A DNA stretch of 64,000 nucleotides from Nymphaea colorata (GCF_008831285.2 NC_045145.1:11034802-11098801); one strand, 5' to 3'; shown: positions 1 to 11,959, numbered from the stretch's first letter. Program-made: numbers and translations. The notes: generated from the sequence alone by a model not told the origin.

Positions 1-67
1 GCATGTACTGTTGCATTTAAGTTTCAGTTGTGCTGTATTATTTATTAACTATATATACTCTTGTTAG

Positions 68-172
68 GTGATCAATCTTGCAAATTCTCCATCAATTGTT
101 GCCAAGCATTTAGACGATGAGTGTCCTGAAGATTTCATCAAAGGCCTTATTCTCTTTGTTTCTTTTAGCATG
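68..172 (+). pseudogene. CHC: Clathrin heavy chain exon fragment (copy 1 of 7)
   Basis: Translation from 68 gives [20 protein letters not shown] followed by [23 protein letters not shown] is a hallmark of plant clathrin heavy chain, in the C-terminal leg repeats that build the triskelion. Only about 35 codons remain and no neighbouring clathrin exon is present, so it is a gene fragment. It differs from the other copies by Gly to Ala before KHLDD and by loss of its 3' end. Confidence 0.7.
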
Positions 173-521
173 TCGGTACTTTGTTATGACTGTTGACACT
201 TTTGTATTGTTTTAATTTTTTATCGCTTTTCTATTGTTTTAATTTACCAGATTATGGGGAATTTCCTGTTATTTAAGGTTTGGATTCAGATAATGACAAA
301 CCATATCCAAGGTCCGACTTTAAGCAATAGTTTATTATGTTTTCAAAAAGACAGATTCCAATCCCACAGGTTTGAATGCATATATTATACTATATAATTA
401 GTTCAACGTATGTCATTTATGAAAAATTATTTTAATTTTATTCATCTGATTTTTGTTTTCAAATTTCTTGTTTATTTTTCATAATCAACTTTTTTAGTTT
501 TACTTGAAGTGTTCTGAGGTA

Positions 522-526
522 GAAAT
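522..526. repeat. Target-site duplication GAAAT, left of E1
   Basis: GAAAT lies directly outside the TG...CA end of E1 and is repeated at 5,782-5,786. The uninserted paralogous site GAGGTAGAAATCAATAACC is present near 8,634-8,652, which fixes the insertion point. Confidence 0.95.
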
Positions 527-691
527 TGATAAGATTAGAAAGAATAATATTTGATTTACCTCGAAATCTGCCCTAACTCCTCTTTATATAGACTAGAGGA
601 GAGAGAGAAGTTATAAGAGAACCATCTAAAGGAAAAGTTATTACAAAAGTACCCTCTTAAACCTAAAACTGAATATAAACACATCTTAACA
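527..691 (-). repeat. E1 3' LTR
   Basis: This 165-bp direct repeat of 5,617-5,781 has one difference (GTTATAAG here, GTTACAAG in the other LTR, plus-strand reading). It carries TG...CA termini. Confidence 0.97.
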
Positions 692-700
692 CTCCCCCTC
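692..700 (-). other. E1 polypurine tract
   Basis: On the minus strand GAGGGGGAG immediately precedes the 3' LTR, the expected primer for plus-strand DNA synthesis. The pol stop codon TGA (699-701) overlaps it. Confidence 0.85.
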
Positions 701-3700
701 AAGTTGGAGCGTATATGTCAAATAGGCTCAACTTGGAACAGCAGCTTTGGAATGGTCCCCTTGCAAGAGCCTTAGTAAAGATATCAACCGTTTGCCCTGT
801 AGTTGAAATGTGTGAGGTACTTACAAACCCCTTTTGAATCATGTCTCTGGTATAGTGACAATCTACTTCAACATGCTTGGTTCTTTCATGAAAAGCCGGA
901 TTATTAGCAATAAACAGTGCAGCTTTGTTATCACATAACAGTTGCATAGGAAGAGGCACTTCGACAGTAAGATCCAACATCAGGGATCTAACCCACATAA
1001 CTTCAGCAGTACCCTGAGCCATAGCTCTATACTCAGATTCTGCACTTGATCTGGCAACCACAGTTTGCTTCTTACTCTTCCATGTAACCAAGTTGGATCC
1101 AATAAACACACAAAATCCAGTAGTAGATTTTCTGTCCGAGGGGCATCCTGCATAGTCGGCATCAACATACACAGATATAGTGAGTGAGGTACCATTCTGA
1201 AAGAAGAGTCCCGTTCCTGGTAAATTCTTTAGATACCTAAGGATCATCATAGCAGCATCCCAATGAACTTTCTTGGGCTTATCCATAAATTGACTCACTC
1301 TGCTAACAGCATAGGCAATGTCAGGTCGAGTAACAGTGATGTATAGGAGCTTCCCAACAATCCCTCTATACTGTCTCGCATCAACATCTTCAGTATCATC
1401 ATCATACAAGCGGGTATTGATATCCATAGGCGTGGATGCAGGTCGACACCCCAGCATCCATGTCTCTTGCAAAACATCAGTAACATATTTCCTCTGGCAC
1501 ATGATAAGGCCCTTTTGATTTCTGGCAAACTCAATACCGAGGAAATAACATAGTTCACCAAGGTCCTTGGTGACAAAGTGTTGTCCAAGGACATCCTTGA
1601 TGTTGGAAATCCCCTGATCATCATCCCCTGTAACAATGATATCATCAACATAGACAAGAACTATCACCGTACCTGTAGAAGTCTTCTTGACAAAGAGGGA
1701 ATGGTCGGCCGAAGAGCGTCTGAAGCCCTCATTCTCAATATTCTCTGACAATTTCTGAAACCAAGCTCGAGGACTCTGTTTCAGACCATAAATCGCCTTT
1801 CGCAATCTGCACACTTTCTGACACTCCCCCTCAGCAACAAACCCTGGTGGTTGCTGCATATACACTTCTTCATGTAAGTCACCATAGAGAAAGGCATTTT
1901 TGACATCAAGCTATGATATGGACCAATTCTTGCTGACAGCCACAAGAAGGAGAATCCGTAAAGAAGCATGTCGTGCCACAGGAGAGAAGGTATCATAATA
2001 ATCAACCCCATAAGTTTGGGTATAGCCTTTTGCAACCAGACGAGCCTTATATCTGTCAATGCTGCCATCCGCTCTGTATTTGATAGTAAAGACCCATCTG
2101 CAACCAACAATGGCTGCATCAGCTGAAGGAGTAACAAGTGTCCAGGTGCCTCTAGACTGAAGAGCATCCATCTCTTCTTGCATAGCTGCGGCCCATTTGG
2201 GATCAAAGAGAGCATCCATGGGATTCTGTGGAAGAGCAATAGCCGACAGCCCCTTTACAAACTGGCGGTACATAGGGGTGAGTCTATCCATGGATAAATG
2301 ACCAGAGATAGGATGCAAAGTGCAACTGCGTTTGCCTTTCCTTTGAGCAATGGGCATATCAAGTTCATTAGGAGCATGAACATGCTCATGACATTCTCCT
2401 ATGTCATCATTACATAAAAAATTGTCAGTTGAGTTTGTGTCAGGAATTACCTTGGGCATGCTGGGTGAAGGCACAGGTGCACATTGAACAGGTGCAACAG
2501 GTTTAGTACGACGTTGGTAGACAGCCCCAAAACGTGGATCTACTGGTTTTGGACAACTCATGAGAGGTAGAGGAAAATGGACTTCATCATTCAATTCAGG
2601 CGCCCTTAATTGAGTTCCATTGGGGGAGAAGAAAGAGGTTGATTCAAAAAATGTAACATCAGCACTCACATAATACCGACGAGTAGAAGGAGCATAACAT
2701 CGAAATCCCTTTTGAGTGCGGGAATAACCAACAAAGATCGTTTTGATGGCCCGAGGAGACAACTTATCTCGCCCAGGACCAAGCAACTGAACAAAGGCAA
2801 CACATCCAAAAACACGAGGTGGAACAGAAAACAAGTCTCTGTCAGGAAAGAGGACAGAGATAGGAATAAGGTCTCCCAACACAGATGACGGCATACGATT
2901 AATAAGATAGCATGCTGTGAGAACAGCATCTCCCCAGTAAGAATGGGGAACATGGCTATGTATGATAATGGTTCTGGCAACATCAAGAATATGACGGTGT
3001 TTCCGTTCAGCAACCCCATTTTGTTGGGAGGTATAGGCACAAGAGGTTTGGTGGATGATACCCTTATCCCTGAAAAATTGTTCTAAAGAGGAAGCACAGA
3101 ACTCAAGAGCATTGTCAGAGCGCACAATTTTGACACAAGTATCAAACTGAGTCAGAATTTCATTGATAAAATTTTTGATTACATGACCCACATCAGATTT
3201 ATGCTTCATAAGAAAAACCCAACTAACACGACTATGGTCATCGACAGCAACAAGATAATATCGATGACCTTGAAGATCAGGTGTACGACTCAGACCCCAA
3301 ACATCAAAATGAAGTAACTCAAACACAGAATGGCTACTTCTACTGGGCCGCGGAGGAAAGGATGACCGATGGTGTTTGCCCAACTGACAAGACTCGCATT
3401 GAAAAGAGGACTTAGGAGACAGCTGAGGAAGAACATGCAGCAGTTTCTGAAACGGTAGATGTCCAAAACGTAAATGCCAAGTATAAGCCGAGGATGAGGA
3501 CGACCCTGCAGAGGTAGACCCAGCAAAGGGAAAGGGATGCACTAGCCTGTAAAGACCTCCCTGTTCACGGCCACTGCCAATCACCCTGCCCGTCAGTATA
3601 TCCTGAAACACAAGGGAAGAGGAGTCAAATATCGCACGACAGTTTAAATCTCTAGTAATCTGACTGATAGACAGTAGGCTATGTGGGAATTCTGGTGCAT

Positions 3701-3965
3701 GAAGAACATGTTGCAACGGCAATGATGAAGTAAGTTGGACCTCTCCATGTCCAACAACTGGAGAATATTTGCCATCTGCTAGAATAACCGAGCGACCAGG
3801 TGGAGTAGGGACATAAGAAGTAAACTGGGCCTTGTCTCCACAGAGATGGGTCGATGCACCCGAATCAATGAGCCAATCTGTAGTGTCAGTAGCAGAGTCA
3901 GAATACATACCAGATGAAGACGCACTGGCAGCAGTAGTGATAGTAGAGGTGGTCGGATCAGGAGC
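699..3965 (-). pseudogene. pol: E1 pol: protease, integrase, reverse transcriptase, RNase H, with one internal stop
   Basis: The frame continues from gag past TAA 3,966-3,968. Domains in order are: aspartic protease with WLIDSGAS at about 3,850-3,880; the gag-pre-integrase zinc region (WHLRFGH then CESCQLGKH) near 3,390-3,480; the integrase core with [13 protein letters not shown] and NGVAERKH, about 2,990-3,330; reverse transcriptase from about 2,100, with YVDDIIVTG near 1,640; and RNase H with VDADYAG, SSAESEYRA and LLCDNKAA. The frame ends in DIYAPT and a TGA inside the polypurine tract. The only internal break is TAG at 1,911-1,913, where the family has Gln before LDVKNAF. That stop removes the reverse transcriptase active site from any unsuppressed product. 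Confidence 0.95.
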
Positions 3966-4916
3966 TTATTGAGTTCTATCACCAATCAAGTTTCTCAACT
4001 GAGAGATAATATCATCTGCACGTAACTCACTGGAGGAAACAGTATGCTGAGGCTTAGGCTGCTCTGGAGAATCAGTAAATACAGTCTGATTTGCAACAGC
4101 TGGACGACCATGTTTCTGCCAACACTTATCCACAGTGTGACCAATGCGATGACAAAACTGACATACTGGGCGCGAAGTGGTATTGCCACGACCACGGTAT
4201 CCTCGTCCTCTGGCAAAGAGGGACCCACCTCTGCCACGAGTAGCAAGCATAGCAGAAGTGGTATCAAGAACAGTCGACGTAGGGATTGGAATTCTGCTTA
4301 GCCTACTATAAGCCTCATCAATAGGAGGAATCGAGGGACTAGTGAGCATCTGATTCTTTGCTGATTCATAAACAGAGTCTAATCCAGAGAGAAATACCCC
4401 TACCATAAGCATATCTCTATATGCCTTTTGTTGTTCACACTTACATGCAGGAAAGTAGCTATTTAGTCTCTCAAACATGGACTTGAGACTAGAATAATAA
4501 GTATGAAGAGGTCGACCATCTTGTCGCATCTGATGAATATCATGATGAAGCTGCATAATTCTTGTTTCATTCCTTGCTTGTGAATAGGTGGCTGCAAGGG
4601 AATCCCACATATCCTTTGCACTTTCCTTATGCAAGACTTCATTTGCAATGTCTTGAGAAAGAGTACCAACAATCCATACCATAACCAACGAATTATCTTT
4701 AAACCAAGTAGTATATTTTCCTACCTTCTGTACGGGCTCGGGCTCCAATATGAGATGTTCCTTCTCATGAGCGATCAAGGTTCTTTTTACTTGCATGGCC
4801 CACATCTCGTAATTTCCCCCATCCATTTTGGTGATAATGCTAGAAAATGGGGAACTCTTCATCTCTCCCGGCGATGCAAAGGAAGAGGTATTAGCTCCAC
4901 TTCTAATTTCAGACAT
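3966..4916 (-). CDS. gag: E1 Gag, 316 aa
   Basis: This is the capsid/nucleocapsid protein of the copia element. It has an N-terminal copia gag region (GGNYEMWAMQVKRTL), a UBN2-type central region (DMWDSLAATYSQARNE) and one CCHC zinc knuckle, CQFCHRIGHTVDKCWQKH, preceded by Gly/Arg-rich sequence. It ends at TAA, and the following codons (APDPTTST...) run in the same frame into protease. The stop is therefore either a nonsense mutation or a gag/pol partition signal. The start ATG at 4,914-4,916 gives a normal gag N-terminus. Confidence 0.93.
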   Translation of the reverse strand: MSEIRSGANTSSFASPGEMKSSPFSSIITKMDGGNYEMWAMQVKRTLIAHEKEHLILEPEPVQKVGKYTTWFKDNSLVMVWIVGTLSQDIANEVLHKESAKDMWDSLAATYSQARNETRIMQLHHDIHQMRQDGRPLHTYYSSLKSMFERLNSYFPACKCEQQKAYRDMLMVGVFLSGLDSVYESAKNQMLTSPSIPPIDEAYSRLSRIPIPTSTVLDTTSAMLATRGRGGSLFARGRGYRGRGNTTSRPVCQFCHRIGHTVDKCWQKHGRPAVANQTVFTDSPEQPKPQHTVSSSELRADDIISQLRNLIGDRTQ

Positions 4917-5604
4917 CTTTCAACACAAAGGAGGACACCGAGCCACGGAATAAGAAGTGCAGGCAACAAGGAATATAATCACATATGTAAAGACAGCATG
5001 CTGATCATCGAGCAATAGCAGTCAAACGCACGAAGTAATCCATAAGTCTGATCGGCTGGAACGAAACTAACAACGCTGATCAGACACAAGCCGACGAAGA
5101 AGAATGAAGAGAGATACCAGAGACGACAGCGAAGCAGCGGTGGCAGGCAGCGGCGGAGCAGCGACGGTGCAGGGCAGTAGCGAAGCAGCGGCGGTGCAGA
5201 GATGCTGCGAGAGCAGGCAGAAACTAGGAGCGAAGATGGGCGGAGATGGCAGCGACGGGCGGAGATGCTGCGAGACGCGAGCAGGCGGCGGCGGGCGATG
5301 ACGCTAGGGTGATGACGGTCGTGGTCAGGCGGCGACGGACGGAGAGGGCAGCGATGCAAGCGGCGGCGACGGGCGGAGTGGAGACAGCAGAGGCGATGCA
5401 GCGTGCAGCGGCGAAGATGACAACAATGGCTGGCGGAGGCGTCGGGCGGAGAGGTCAGGACAGCGACTGTGACTGGCAGAGGTCAGGACAGCGACTGGCG
5501 GAGGCGTCGGGTGAACACGAGCGGGCAGAGGAAGCGCAGCGATGGGCGCGGTCAGGCGGCGGGTTGCGCCGCTCAATCGGCGCGCCGAGGAGGAGACGGC
5601 TGCT
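4917..5604 (-). other. E1 leader between primer site and gag
   Basis: This is an untranslated leader of about 690 bp. It is rich in degenerate GCGGCGGCAG-type units (5,120-5,600), which throw up long spurious frames on both strands. No domain is recognisable in them. Confidence 0.8.
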
Positions 5605-5616
5605 GCTCTGATACCA
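5605..5616 (-). other. E1 primer binding site, initiator-Met tRNA
   Basis: TGGTATCAGAGC on the minus strand directly abuts the 5' LTR. It is complementary to the 3' end of plant initiator methionine tRNA, the usual primer for copia elements. Confidence 0.93.
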
Positions 5617-5781
5617 TGATAAGATTAGAAAGAATAATATTTGATTTACCTCGAAATCTGCCCTAACTCCTCTTTATATAGACTAGAGGAGAGAGAGAAG
5701 TTACAAGAGAACCATCTAAAGGAAAAGTTATTACAAAAGTACCCTCTTAAACCTAAAACTGAATATAAACACATCTTAACA
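5617..5781 (-). repeat. E1 5' LTR
   Basis: This is the 165-bp partner of 527-691, identical except for one transition. A TATA-like TATATAAAGA lies on the minus strand at 5,671-5,680. Confidence 0.97.
5671..5680 (-). promoter_or_regulatory. Putative TATA box in E1 5' LTR
   Basis: TATATAAAGA is read on the minus strand inside the 5' LTR, upstream of the expected element RNA start. Assignment is by motif and position only. Confidence 0.5.
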
Positions 5782-6420
5782 GAAATCAATAACCTGTCTA
5801 TTCTCAGCATGACTTCAACGGCTTTACGATTATTTGCCTGTGACTTAACCAGTTGAGGTCATGCTTATGACTGATCGGTCACTAATTTCTAATTAATATG
5901 GTCATTAATTAGTGATTAATTAATAAATATATGCAGTGGGGAAGTAACTATTGCAGTTTATCATTTTATTATGAATTCATGTATTAGGATCCAAAGTTTG
6001 GCATATAAAAGTCTTCATACAAGACTGGCTGTTTCCAGGCAACCAGCCAACAACGTTAAGGTGATGGTGGCAGCCCCAAATTGGGCATTTGCTGAACCCG
6101 GCAGCTAACTAGCAGGCTCTTGTATTTTAATGGCTAACTTATAGGCTCAATTGTTGACGTGGTGGATCGATCACCGTGTTCTTTCACCACGGCACCTAAG
6201 GGTGGAGCCAGAAATTTTTTCTTGAAGAGAAACGAATTATTCAAAATATGAACCGAAATATCATTTTTGAAAACAAGACAAGTGTTTCCTTTTTAATTTA
6301 TATGTAATTTTTTATTATTTTTTGTTTTTAAGTGGGCCCAAGGTCTTTGTTGCCTTGGCTCTGCCCCTGAACACTCTAATAATGATGAGAGTCTTCTTCT
6401 CATTGTTCTTGGATGTGCAG
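5782..6420. other. Cassette U0 spacer, resumed after E1
   Basis: This begins with the second GAAAT (5,782-5,786) and continues the spacer interrupted at 526. The same spacer precedes CDKC exon 2 at 8,640-9,231, 20,650-21,290, 22,285-22,924 and 28,860-29,452, and in damaged form at 50,030-50,600. It contains no gene. Confidence 0.8.
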
Positions 6421-7330
6421 TAAAGTGTACATGGCCAGGGAGATCAAAACAGGCGAGATTGTTGCTTTGAAAGAGATTCTTGCTTTGAAAAAGATACGCA
6501 TGGACAATGAGAGAGAAGGAGTATGCCAATTAGCTACTTTACTATCTAATAGGACATTTTTATATGATGGATGCATTTTGTTTAGTTTTGACTTTTTTTT
6601 TGTTGCAATTGCAGCTTCCTATAACCGCTATACGTGAAATCAAAATTTTAAAGAAACTTCATCATGAGAACATCATTCAGTTAAAAGAGATTGTGACATC
6701 TCCAGGTTCTATTTCCTCAACATTGTATTGTTCAATTGTGATGACTTTAGTTGGTCATTGATCTTATATTCTCCATATCTAATTAGCAGGACCTGAAAAA
6801 GATGAACACGGAAGGCCAGGTATTTCTTTGTGCATTTAAAATTCCATTATCATATTTTTTCCTTTATCTATTACATTTTGAAACATTAATTTTTGTGCAG
6901 ATGGCAATAAATACAAGGGAAGCATTTATATGGTATTTGAATACATGGACCATGATTTGACTGGGTTTTCACATAAACCTGGAATGCGGTTTACAATTCC
7001 CCAGATAAAGGCAAACTTCTCTTTAGGTTAAGAAATTCATTTTAGCACCCTTAATTGTGGTCAGTATCTCAATTGAATATATTCTTATTTATATGAATTT
7101 TTCTATGTATATCTCAATGTAACATGAGGCAGCTGTTAACGGGACTTCACTATTGCCATGTTAATCAAGTTCTTCATCGTGATATTAAAGGTCACTGGAC
7201 AGCATTGTTGTTGTTTTCACCCCATAGAATATACTGCAATGCCTTCTGGGCTTGTTTGTTTCCCTTCTAACTACTTTGGCGTCTTGCTTTTTCTCCTGTG
7301 CAGGTTCCAATCTTCTAATTGACAATGAAG
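6421..7330 (+). pseudogene. CDKC: CDKC kinase fragment, short copy A (exons 2-6 start)
   Basis: These are remnants of plant cyclin-dependent kinase C, the transcription-elongation kinase. Exon 2 is 6,421-6,520 (VYMAREIKTGEIVALK then KIRMDNEREG), exon 3 is 6,615-6,705 (ITAIREIKILKKLHHEN), exon 4 is 6,790-6,819 plus 6,901-7,010 (KGSIYMVFEYMDHDLTG), exon 5 is 7,118-7,190 (QLLTGLHYCHVNQVLHRDIK) and exon 6 starts at 7,304 (NLLIDNEG). Exon 2 carries an 18-bp in-frame duplication adding ALKEIL. The exon-5 acceptor has lost its AG. The copy breaks off inside exon 6 at about 7,330. Exon 1 with the glycine loop is missing. Confidence 0.88.
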
Positions 7331-7912
7331 GACAAAGCATGGACTGGAACTTACATGTGTGAACGAAAGTGTGATTTTGCCTTTGTCATGGTGTGCATTT
7401 TTTGATCTTGTGTAGATTTCATGGGGATAGGGAGAGTGTGTGTTTTTCTTATTTTTTCTTTACTTGATCTTTTTATTTCAATGAAACAACTACAAGCTTG
7501 TTTTCAGTAAATGTGTCCCTTGGGGAACATAAGATGAGGTTTTCCTCCAAGAGTTTACTAGATTTGGTTGTTGACAGGGTTGAAAGCAAGATTTAGAGGA
7601 ATCTCCTTATTGTGAGTTATGATTGTCAAATGTCTAGTTTTGCCTAATCATAAACCATTGGCATTTTGGATGTACGTGAAGTTCTGCCCACTCACTGGGG
7701 GCCAAATTGGAGCTTTATAGATGAGGTTGTTGTCAAGCTTGAATGTTCCAATGAATGGACCAACATGAAGCTACTTAGCAATGGCTTGTCTATTGGCCAC
7801 GCTTGTGGTCTCCCTAGAGTATTATGCATGCATTCTTTCTAGTTGGCATGTACTGTTGCATTTAAGTTTCAGTTGTGCTGTATTATTTATTGACTATATA
7901 TACTCTTGTTAG
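7331..7912. other. Non-coding junction between short fragment and next cassette
   Basis: The sequence after the exon-6 break (CAAAGCATGGACTGGAAC...) is shared with 23,838-24,148. TTTTGCCTAATCATAAACC near 7,638-7,656 is the uninserted counterpart of the E4 target. The cassette head (GGGGGCCAAATTGGAGC...) begins near 7,690. No gene is seen. Confidence 0.7.
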
Positions 7913-8028
7913 GTGATCAATCTTGCAAATGCTCCATCAATTGTTGGCAAGCATTTAGACGATGAGTGTCCTGAAGATTTCATCAAAGGCCTTATTCTCT
8001 TTGTTTCTTTTTTTCATGTTGAGAAGAG
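7913..8028 (+). pseudogene. CHC: Clathrin heavy chain exon fragment (copy 2)
   Basis: Preceded by the acceptor TTGTTAG and followed by a donor-like GAGAAGAG/GTAATT. The translation has [20 protein letters not shown], then KGLILFV and a short join to VEKR. Compared with clathrin, the segment between GLIL and the CEKR motif is shortened, so the exon is internally deleted. It is followed by a (CT)n tract. Confidence 0.75.
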
Positions 8029-8064
8029 GTAATTCTTCTTTCTCTCTCTCTCTAAATATTTCAT

Positions 8065-8262
8065 TTGAAGGAAGCTTGTTGCTGTAGCTCAGAGAGACAG
8101 AGGCTACAGAATGTTGACAAAGAGGACGAGCAGGGAGAGACTTCAGACCCTCCTCTCCTTCACGCTTCCTTTTATCATCCCCTCCAGGATTCTGTCGTTC
8201 ACCTTGTCACCAGCTCTACCACTTCACTTTATCCTACCTCCCATCTGGACCATCCCTGGTAA
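8065..8262 (+). other. Unrecognised 65-codon conserved block (copy in U1)
   Basis: The open frame includes NVDKEDEQGETSDPPLLHAS and ends LDHPW before TAA. The same block recurs at 20,091-20,274, 21,710-21,907, 28,283-28,480 and, damaged, at 19,254-19,340 and 48,640-48,809. I do not recognise the protein. A second frame is also open across the block, and conservation may only reflect recent duplication, so coding status is doubtful. Confidence 0.4.
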
Positions 8263-9231
8263 AGCATGTTTGTTAATCTATATTAGCATGTCGGTACTTT
8301 GTTATGGCTGTTAACACTTTTGTATTGTTTTAATTTTTTAACGCTTTTGTATTGTTTTAATTTACCAGATTATAGAGAATTTCCTGTTATTTAAGGTTTG
8401 GATTCAGATCATGAGAAACCATATCCAAGGTCTGACTTTAAGCAATAGTTTATTATGTTTTCAAAAAGACAGATTCCAATCTCACAGGTTTGAATGCATA
8501 TATTATACTATATAATTAGTTCAACGTATGTCATTTATGAAAAATTATTTTAATTTTTTTCATCTGATTTTTGTTTTCAAATTTCTTGTTTATTTTTCAT
8601 AATCAAGTTTTTAGGTCTTACTTGAAGTGTTCTGAGGTAGAAATCAATAACCTGTCTATTCCCAGCACGACTTCAACGGCTTTACGATTATTCGCCTGGG
8701 ACGTAACCCGTTGAGGTCATGCTTGTGACTGATCGGTCACTAATTTCTAATTAATGAGGTCATTAATTAGTGATTAATTAATAAATATGTGATGTGGGGA
8801 ACTACCTATTGCAGTTTATCATTTTATTATGAATTCCTGTATTAGGATCCAAAGTTTGGCATATGAAAGTCTTCATACAAGACTGGCCATTTCCAGGCAG
8901 CCAGCCAACAACGTTAACGTGATGGTGGCAGTCCCAAGTTGGGCATTTTCTGAACCCGGCAGCTTACTAGCAGCCTTTTGTATTTTAATGGCTAACTTAT
9001 AGGCTCAATTGTTGACATGGCGGATCGATCATTTTTTTGAAGAGGTACGAATTATTCAAAATAAGAAACGAAATATCATTTTTCAAAATTAGACAAGTGT
9101 TTTTTTATTTGTATGTAATTTTTTATTATTTTTTATTTTTAAGTGGGGCCAAGGTCCTTGTCGCCTTCGCTCTGCCCCTGAACACTCTAATAATGATGAG
9201 CATCTTCTTCTCATTGTTCTTGGAAGTGCAG
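8263..9231. other. Cassette U1 spacer
   Basis: This AT-rich spacer is shared by all cassettes. It includes the empty E1 target (GAGGTAGAAATCAATAACC, about 8,634-8,652), a BamHI-containing segment and the segment preceding CDKC exon 2. No supported gene. Confidence 0.75.
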
Positions 9232-10164
9232 TCAAGTGTACATGGCCAGGGAGATCAAAACAGGCAAGATTGTTGCTTTGAAAAAGATATGCATGGACAA
9301 TGAGAGAGAAGGAGTATGAAAATTAGCTACTTTACTATCTAATAGGACATTTTTTGATGATGGATACATTTTGTTTAGTTTTGACTTTTTTTTTTGTTAC
9401 AATTGCAGTTTGCTATAACCGCTATACGTGAAATCAAAATTTTAAAGAAACTTCATCATGAGAACATCATTCAGTTAAAAGAGATTGTGACATCTGCAGG
9501 TTCTATTTCTCAACAAGGTATTCTTCAATTGTGATGACTTTAGTTGGTCATTGATCTTATGTTCTCTATATCTAATTAGCAGGACCCGAAAAAGATGAAC
9601 ACGGATGGCCAGGAATTTATTAGTGCATTTAAAATTCCAATATCATATTTTTTCCTTTATCTATTACATTGTGAAACATTAATTTTTGTGCAGATGGCAA
9701 TAAATACAAGGGAAGCATTTATATGGTATTTGAATACATGGACCATGATTTGACTGGGTTATCAGATAGACCTGGAATGCGGTTTACAGTTCCCCAGATG
9801 AAGGCAAACTTCTCTTTAGCTTAAGATATTCATTTTAACACACTTAATTGTGGTCAGCACCTCAGTTGAATATATTCTTATTTATATGAATTTTTCTATA
9901 TATATCTCAGTGTTACATGAGGCAGCTGTTAACGGGTTGCCATGTTAATCAAGTTCTTCATCGTGATATTAAAGGTCACTGGACAGCATTGTTGTTGTTT
10001 TCACCCCATAGAATATACTGCATTGTCTTCTGGGCTTGTTTGTTTCCCTTCTGACTACTTTGGCGTCTTGCTTTCTCTCCTGTGCAGGTTCCAATCTTCT
10101 AATTGACAATGAAGGGCATTTAGAGCTTGCAGATTTTGGCTTGGCTAGATCATAGTGACCATAA

Positions 10165-10446
<282 letters not shown>

Positions 10447-10989
10447 TAGCATTGGATACAAAGCAGATGAAACTAATCCAACTTAGTGATTCACAACTGA
10501 AAATAGCAGCAAAATTATACATGTATTACTTTGCTCACCAAGTTCCAACACTTAATCTATAGTTTTTAACTTTTTATCCTCATGCATTAAATTTTTTTCA
10601 TGATGTAACATTTGAATTTAAAATGAAAAACGCCAAGAAAAGTCATCAACTTCCCCTTTTTCGCTGTCTTATAATTTTTGGGATTGATAATAGTTTCCAG
10701 TGTTAATAGTAACTGACATGAGAGGGGACTGACTAACTGTACAGGCAGACATCTTATGAAAAAGATAATTTTAAAAATTATTGTCCTCAAATTTCAAGGC
10801 TTATACGGCTTATTTTTTAAGATTCCTCGTACTATTGCTTGTGTTAGATCCTCATTTGTCATACCACCAACTAGGCCATTTGACCTGTTGAGTAGCTGGC
10901 CTGCTTAGTGCTTTGTTGACTAGGCCTGAAAGTCATAGGGCTTAATTGGTCTTCTAGTGCATGGGCGCCCTCTTTTTTATATTTATATG

Positions 10990-11660
10990 CAGTGTTATTT
11001 GTATCGTATGATATAGAGCCGTATTGTATAATAGATGTCATATAGGGCAGCAAAACCTATTCGATACACTTATGATGCACATGATTTGCATGTGTATTGT
11101 AGGTGTATCGGAATGATATGGCTGCTGTATCATACGATAAGACTGATACAGTCCATATCTTACAATACGGAGCTATTTTTAAGAAAGGGGCACGATGTCC
11201 CTTTTGATCGTTTTCTATTTTGAAACTGTTTTCCTTCATTTCTAACACTTCTAAGAACTTTGGGAGGGGGGAGTTTTTGCTGGTTTTGGAGAGCAATTTC
11301 CAAATAAATCGAGGGAGAAACTGCCGGTTTGAAGGCAAATTTACTCGTAGGAAATCCATTTGTATTTGGAAAAAGAGGGCTTTTGTGTTTCTTCTTCTAC
11401 AAAAGGTATACAATCTCTCAATTTAGTGGTTTACATAAATTTTCATTATTTTCTAAAGTTTATGAAGATATTTGTTTTATTTTTTTAATGTGTTCTTAAC
11501 ATATTATGACTTATGAATGATGAATCATGAATGTTCATTATAGAACATGTTTTTTCATGATTTTTTCTGAATTTTCTCTATCTTTCTGATTGTTCTTTTT
11601 TATGAATTTAAAAAAATAATGTTACGATACATTACGATATGGCATATAGGTCGTACAGTG
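10990..11660. repeat. Degenerate TATCGTAT-type repeat in CDKC intron
   Basis: GTATCGTATGATATAG near 11,000 is answered by TATCATACGATAAG near 11,130 and by ACGATACATTACGATATGG near 11,625. This suggests a small decayed inverted-repeat element. The same block is at 31,220-31,890. Ends and target duplication are not resolved. Confidence 0.35.
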
Positions 11661-11959
11661 CGCCTTTTACAACATTGTTTGTATGTATGTGTGTGTGTGT
11701 ATTATGTGATGTTACATTCAGTGGGTGAATGTGGTGTACTTGGCTTGCAACAATATGTTATGTTTGTTACTACCTTTGTCACTTTAAATTTCTGTATTTT
11801 TGACTTAATGATTTTATTTTTAGTAAACTGACTTGTACTGTCTTTTTGAGGGCCCAACATGTGTCTACTTCTGAGTTTGACAGTAGGTTCCTGGTTGTCA
11901 AAATGGAGACTGGTGAGAACTAAGTCTAGACAGGTCAGTTTGAGTTGAACGTCGCCAGC

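Larger units (their letters stand above)
1..526 (+). pseudogene. Cassette U0, left part: clathrin-heavy-chain exon remnant and AT-rich spacer
   Basis: This is the left part of the host cassette that recurs through the window. A clathrin-heavy-chain exon remnant begins after a TTAG acceptor at 68 and reads [14 protein letters not shown], a plant clathrin signature, to about 172. The sequence then jumps from TTTGTTTCTTTTAG directly into spacer (GCATGTCGGTACTT), so the (CT)n tract and the unnamed 65-codon block found in other cassettes are deleted here. The spacer runs to 526, where element E1 is inserted, and resumes at 5,782. No expressed product is likely. Confidence 0.75.
527..5781 (-). mobile_element. 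E1: nearly intact Ty1/copia LTR retrotransposon, minus strand
   Basis: The element is 5,255 bp, bounded by two 165-bp LTRs beginning TG and ending CA and flanked by the 5-bp duplication GAAAT. Read on the minus strand the order is LTR, initiator-Met primer site, GC-rich leader, gag, protease, integrase, reverse transcriptase, RNase H, polypurine tract, LTR. Integrase before reverse transcriptase makes it copia. Gag and pol lie in one uninterrupted reading frame from 4,916 to 699, broken only by TAA at 3,966-3,968 and TAG at 1,911-1,913. The LTRs differ at a single position, so the insertion is young. Confidence 0.97.

Noticed and set aside
699-2239. Frames at 980, 1,295 and 1,781 on the minus strand
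   Set aside because: Shifted-frame shadows of the E1 reverse transcriptase and RNase H.
5104-5611. Gly/Ala/Arg-rich frames
   Set aside because: They fall in the GC-rich leader of E1, opposite to or upstream of gag.
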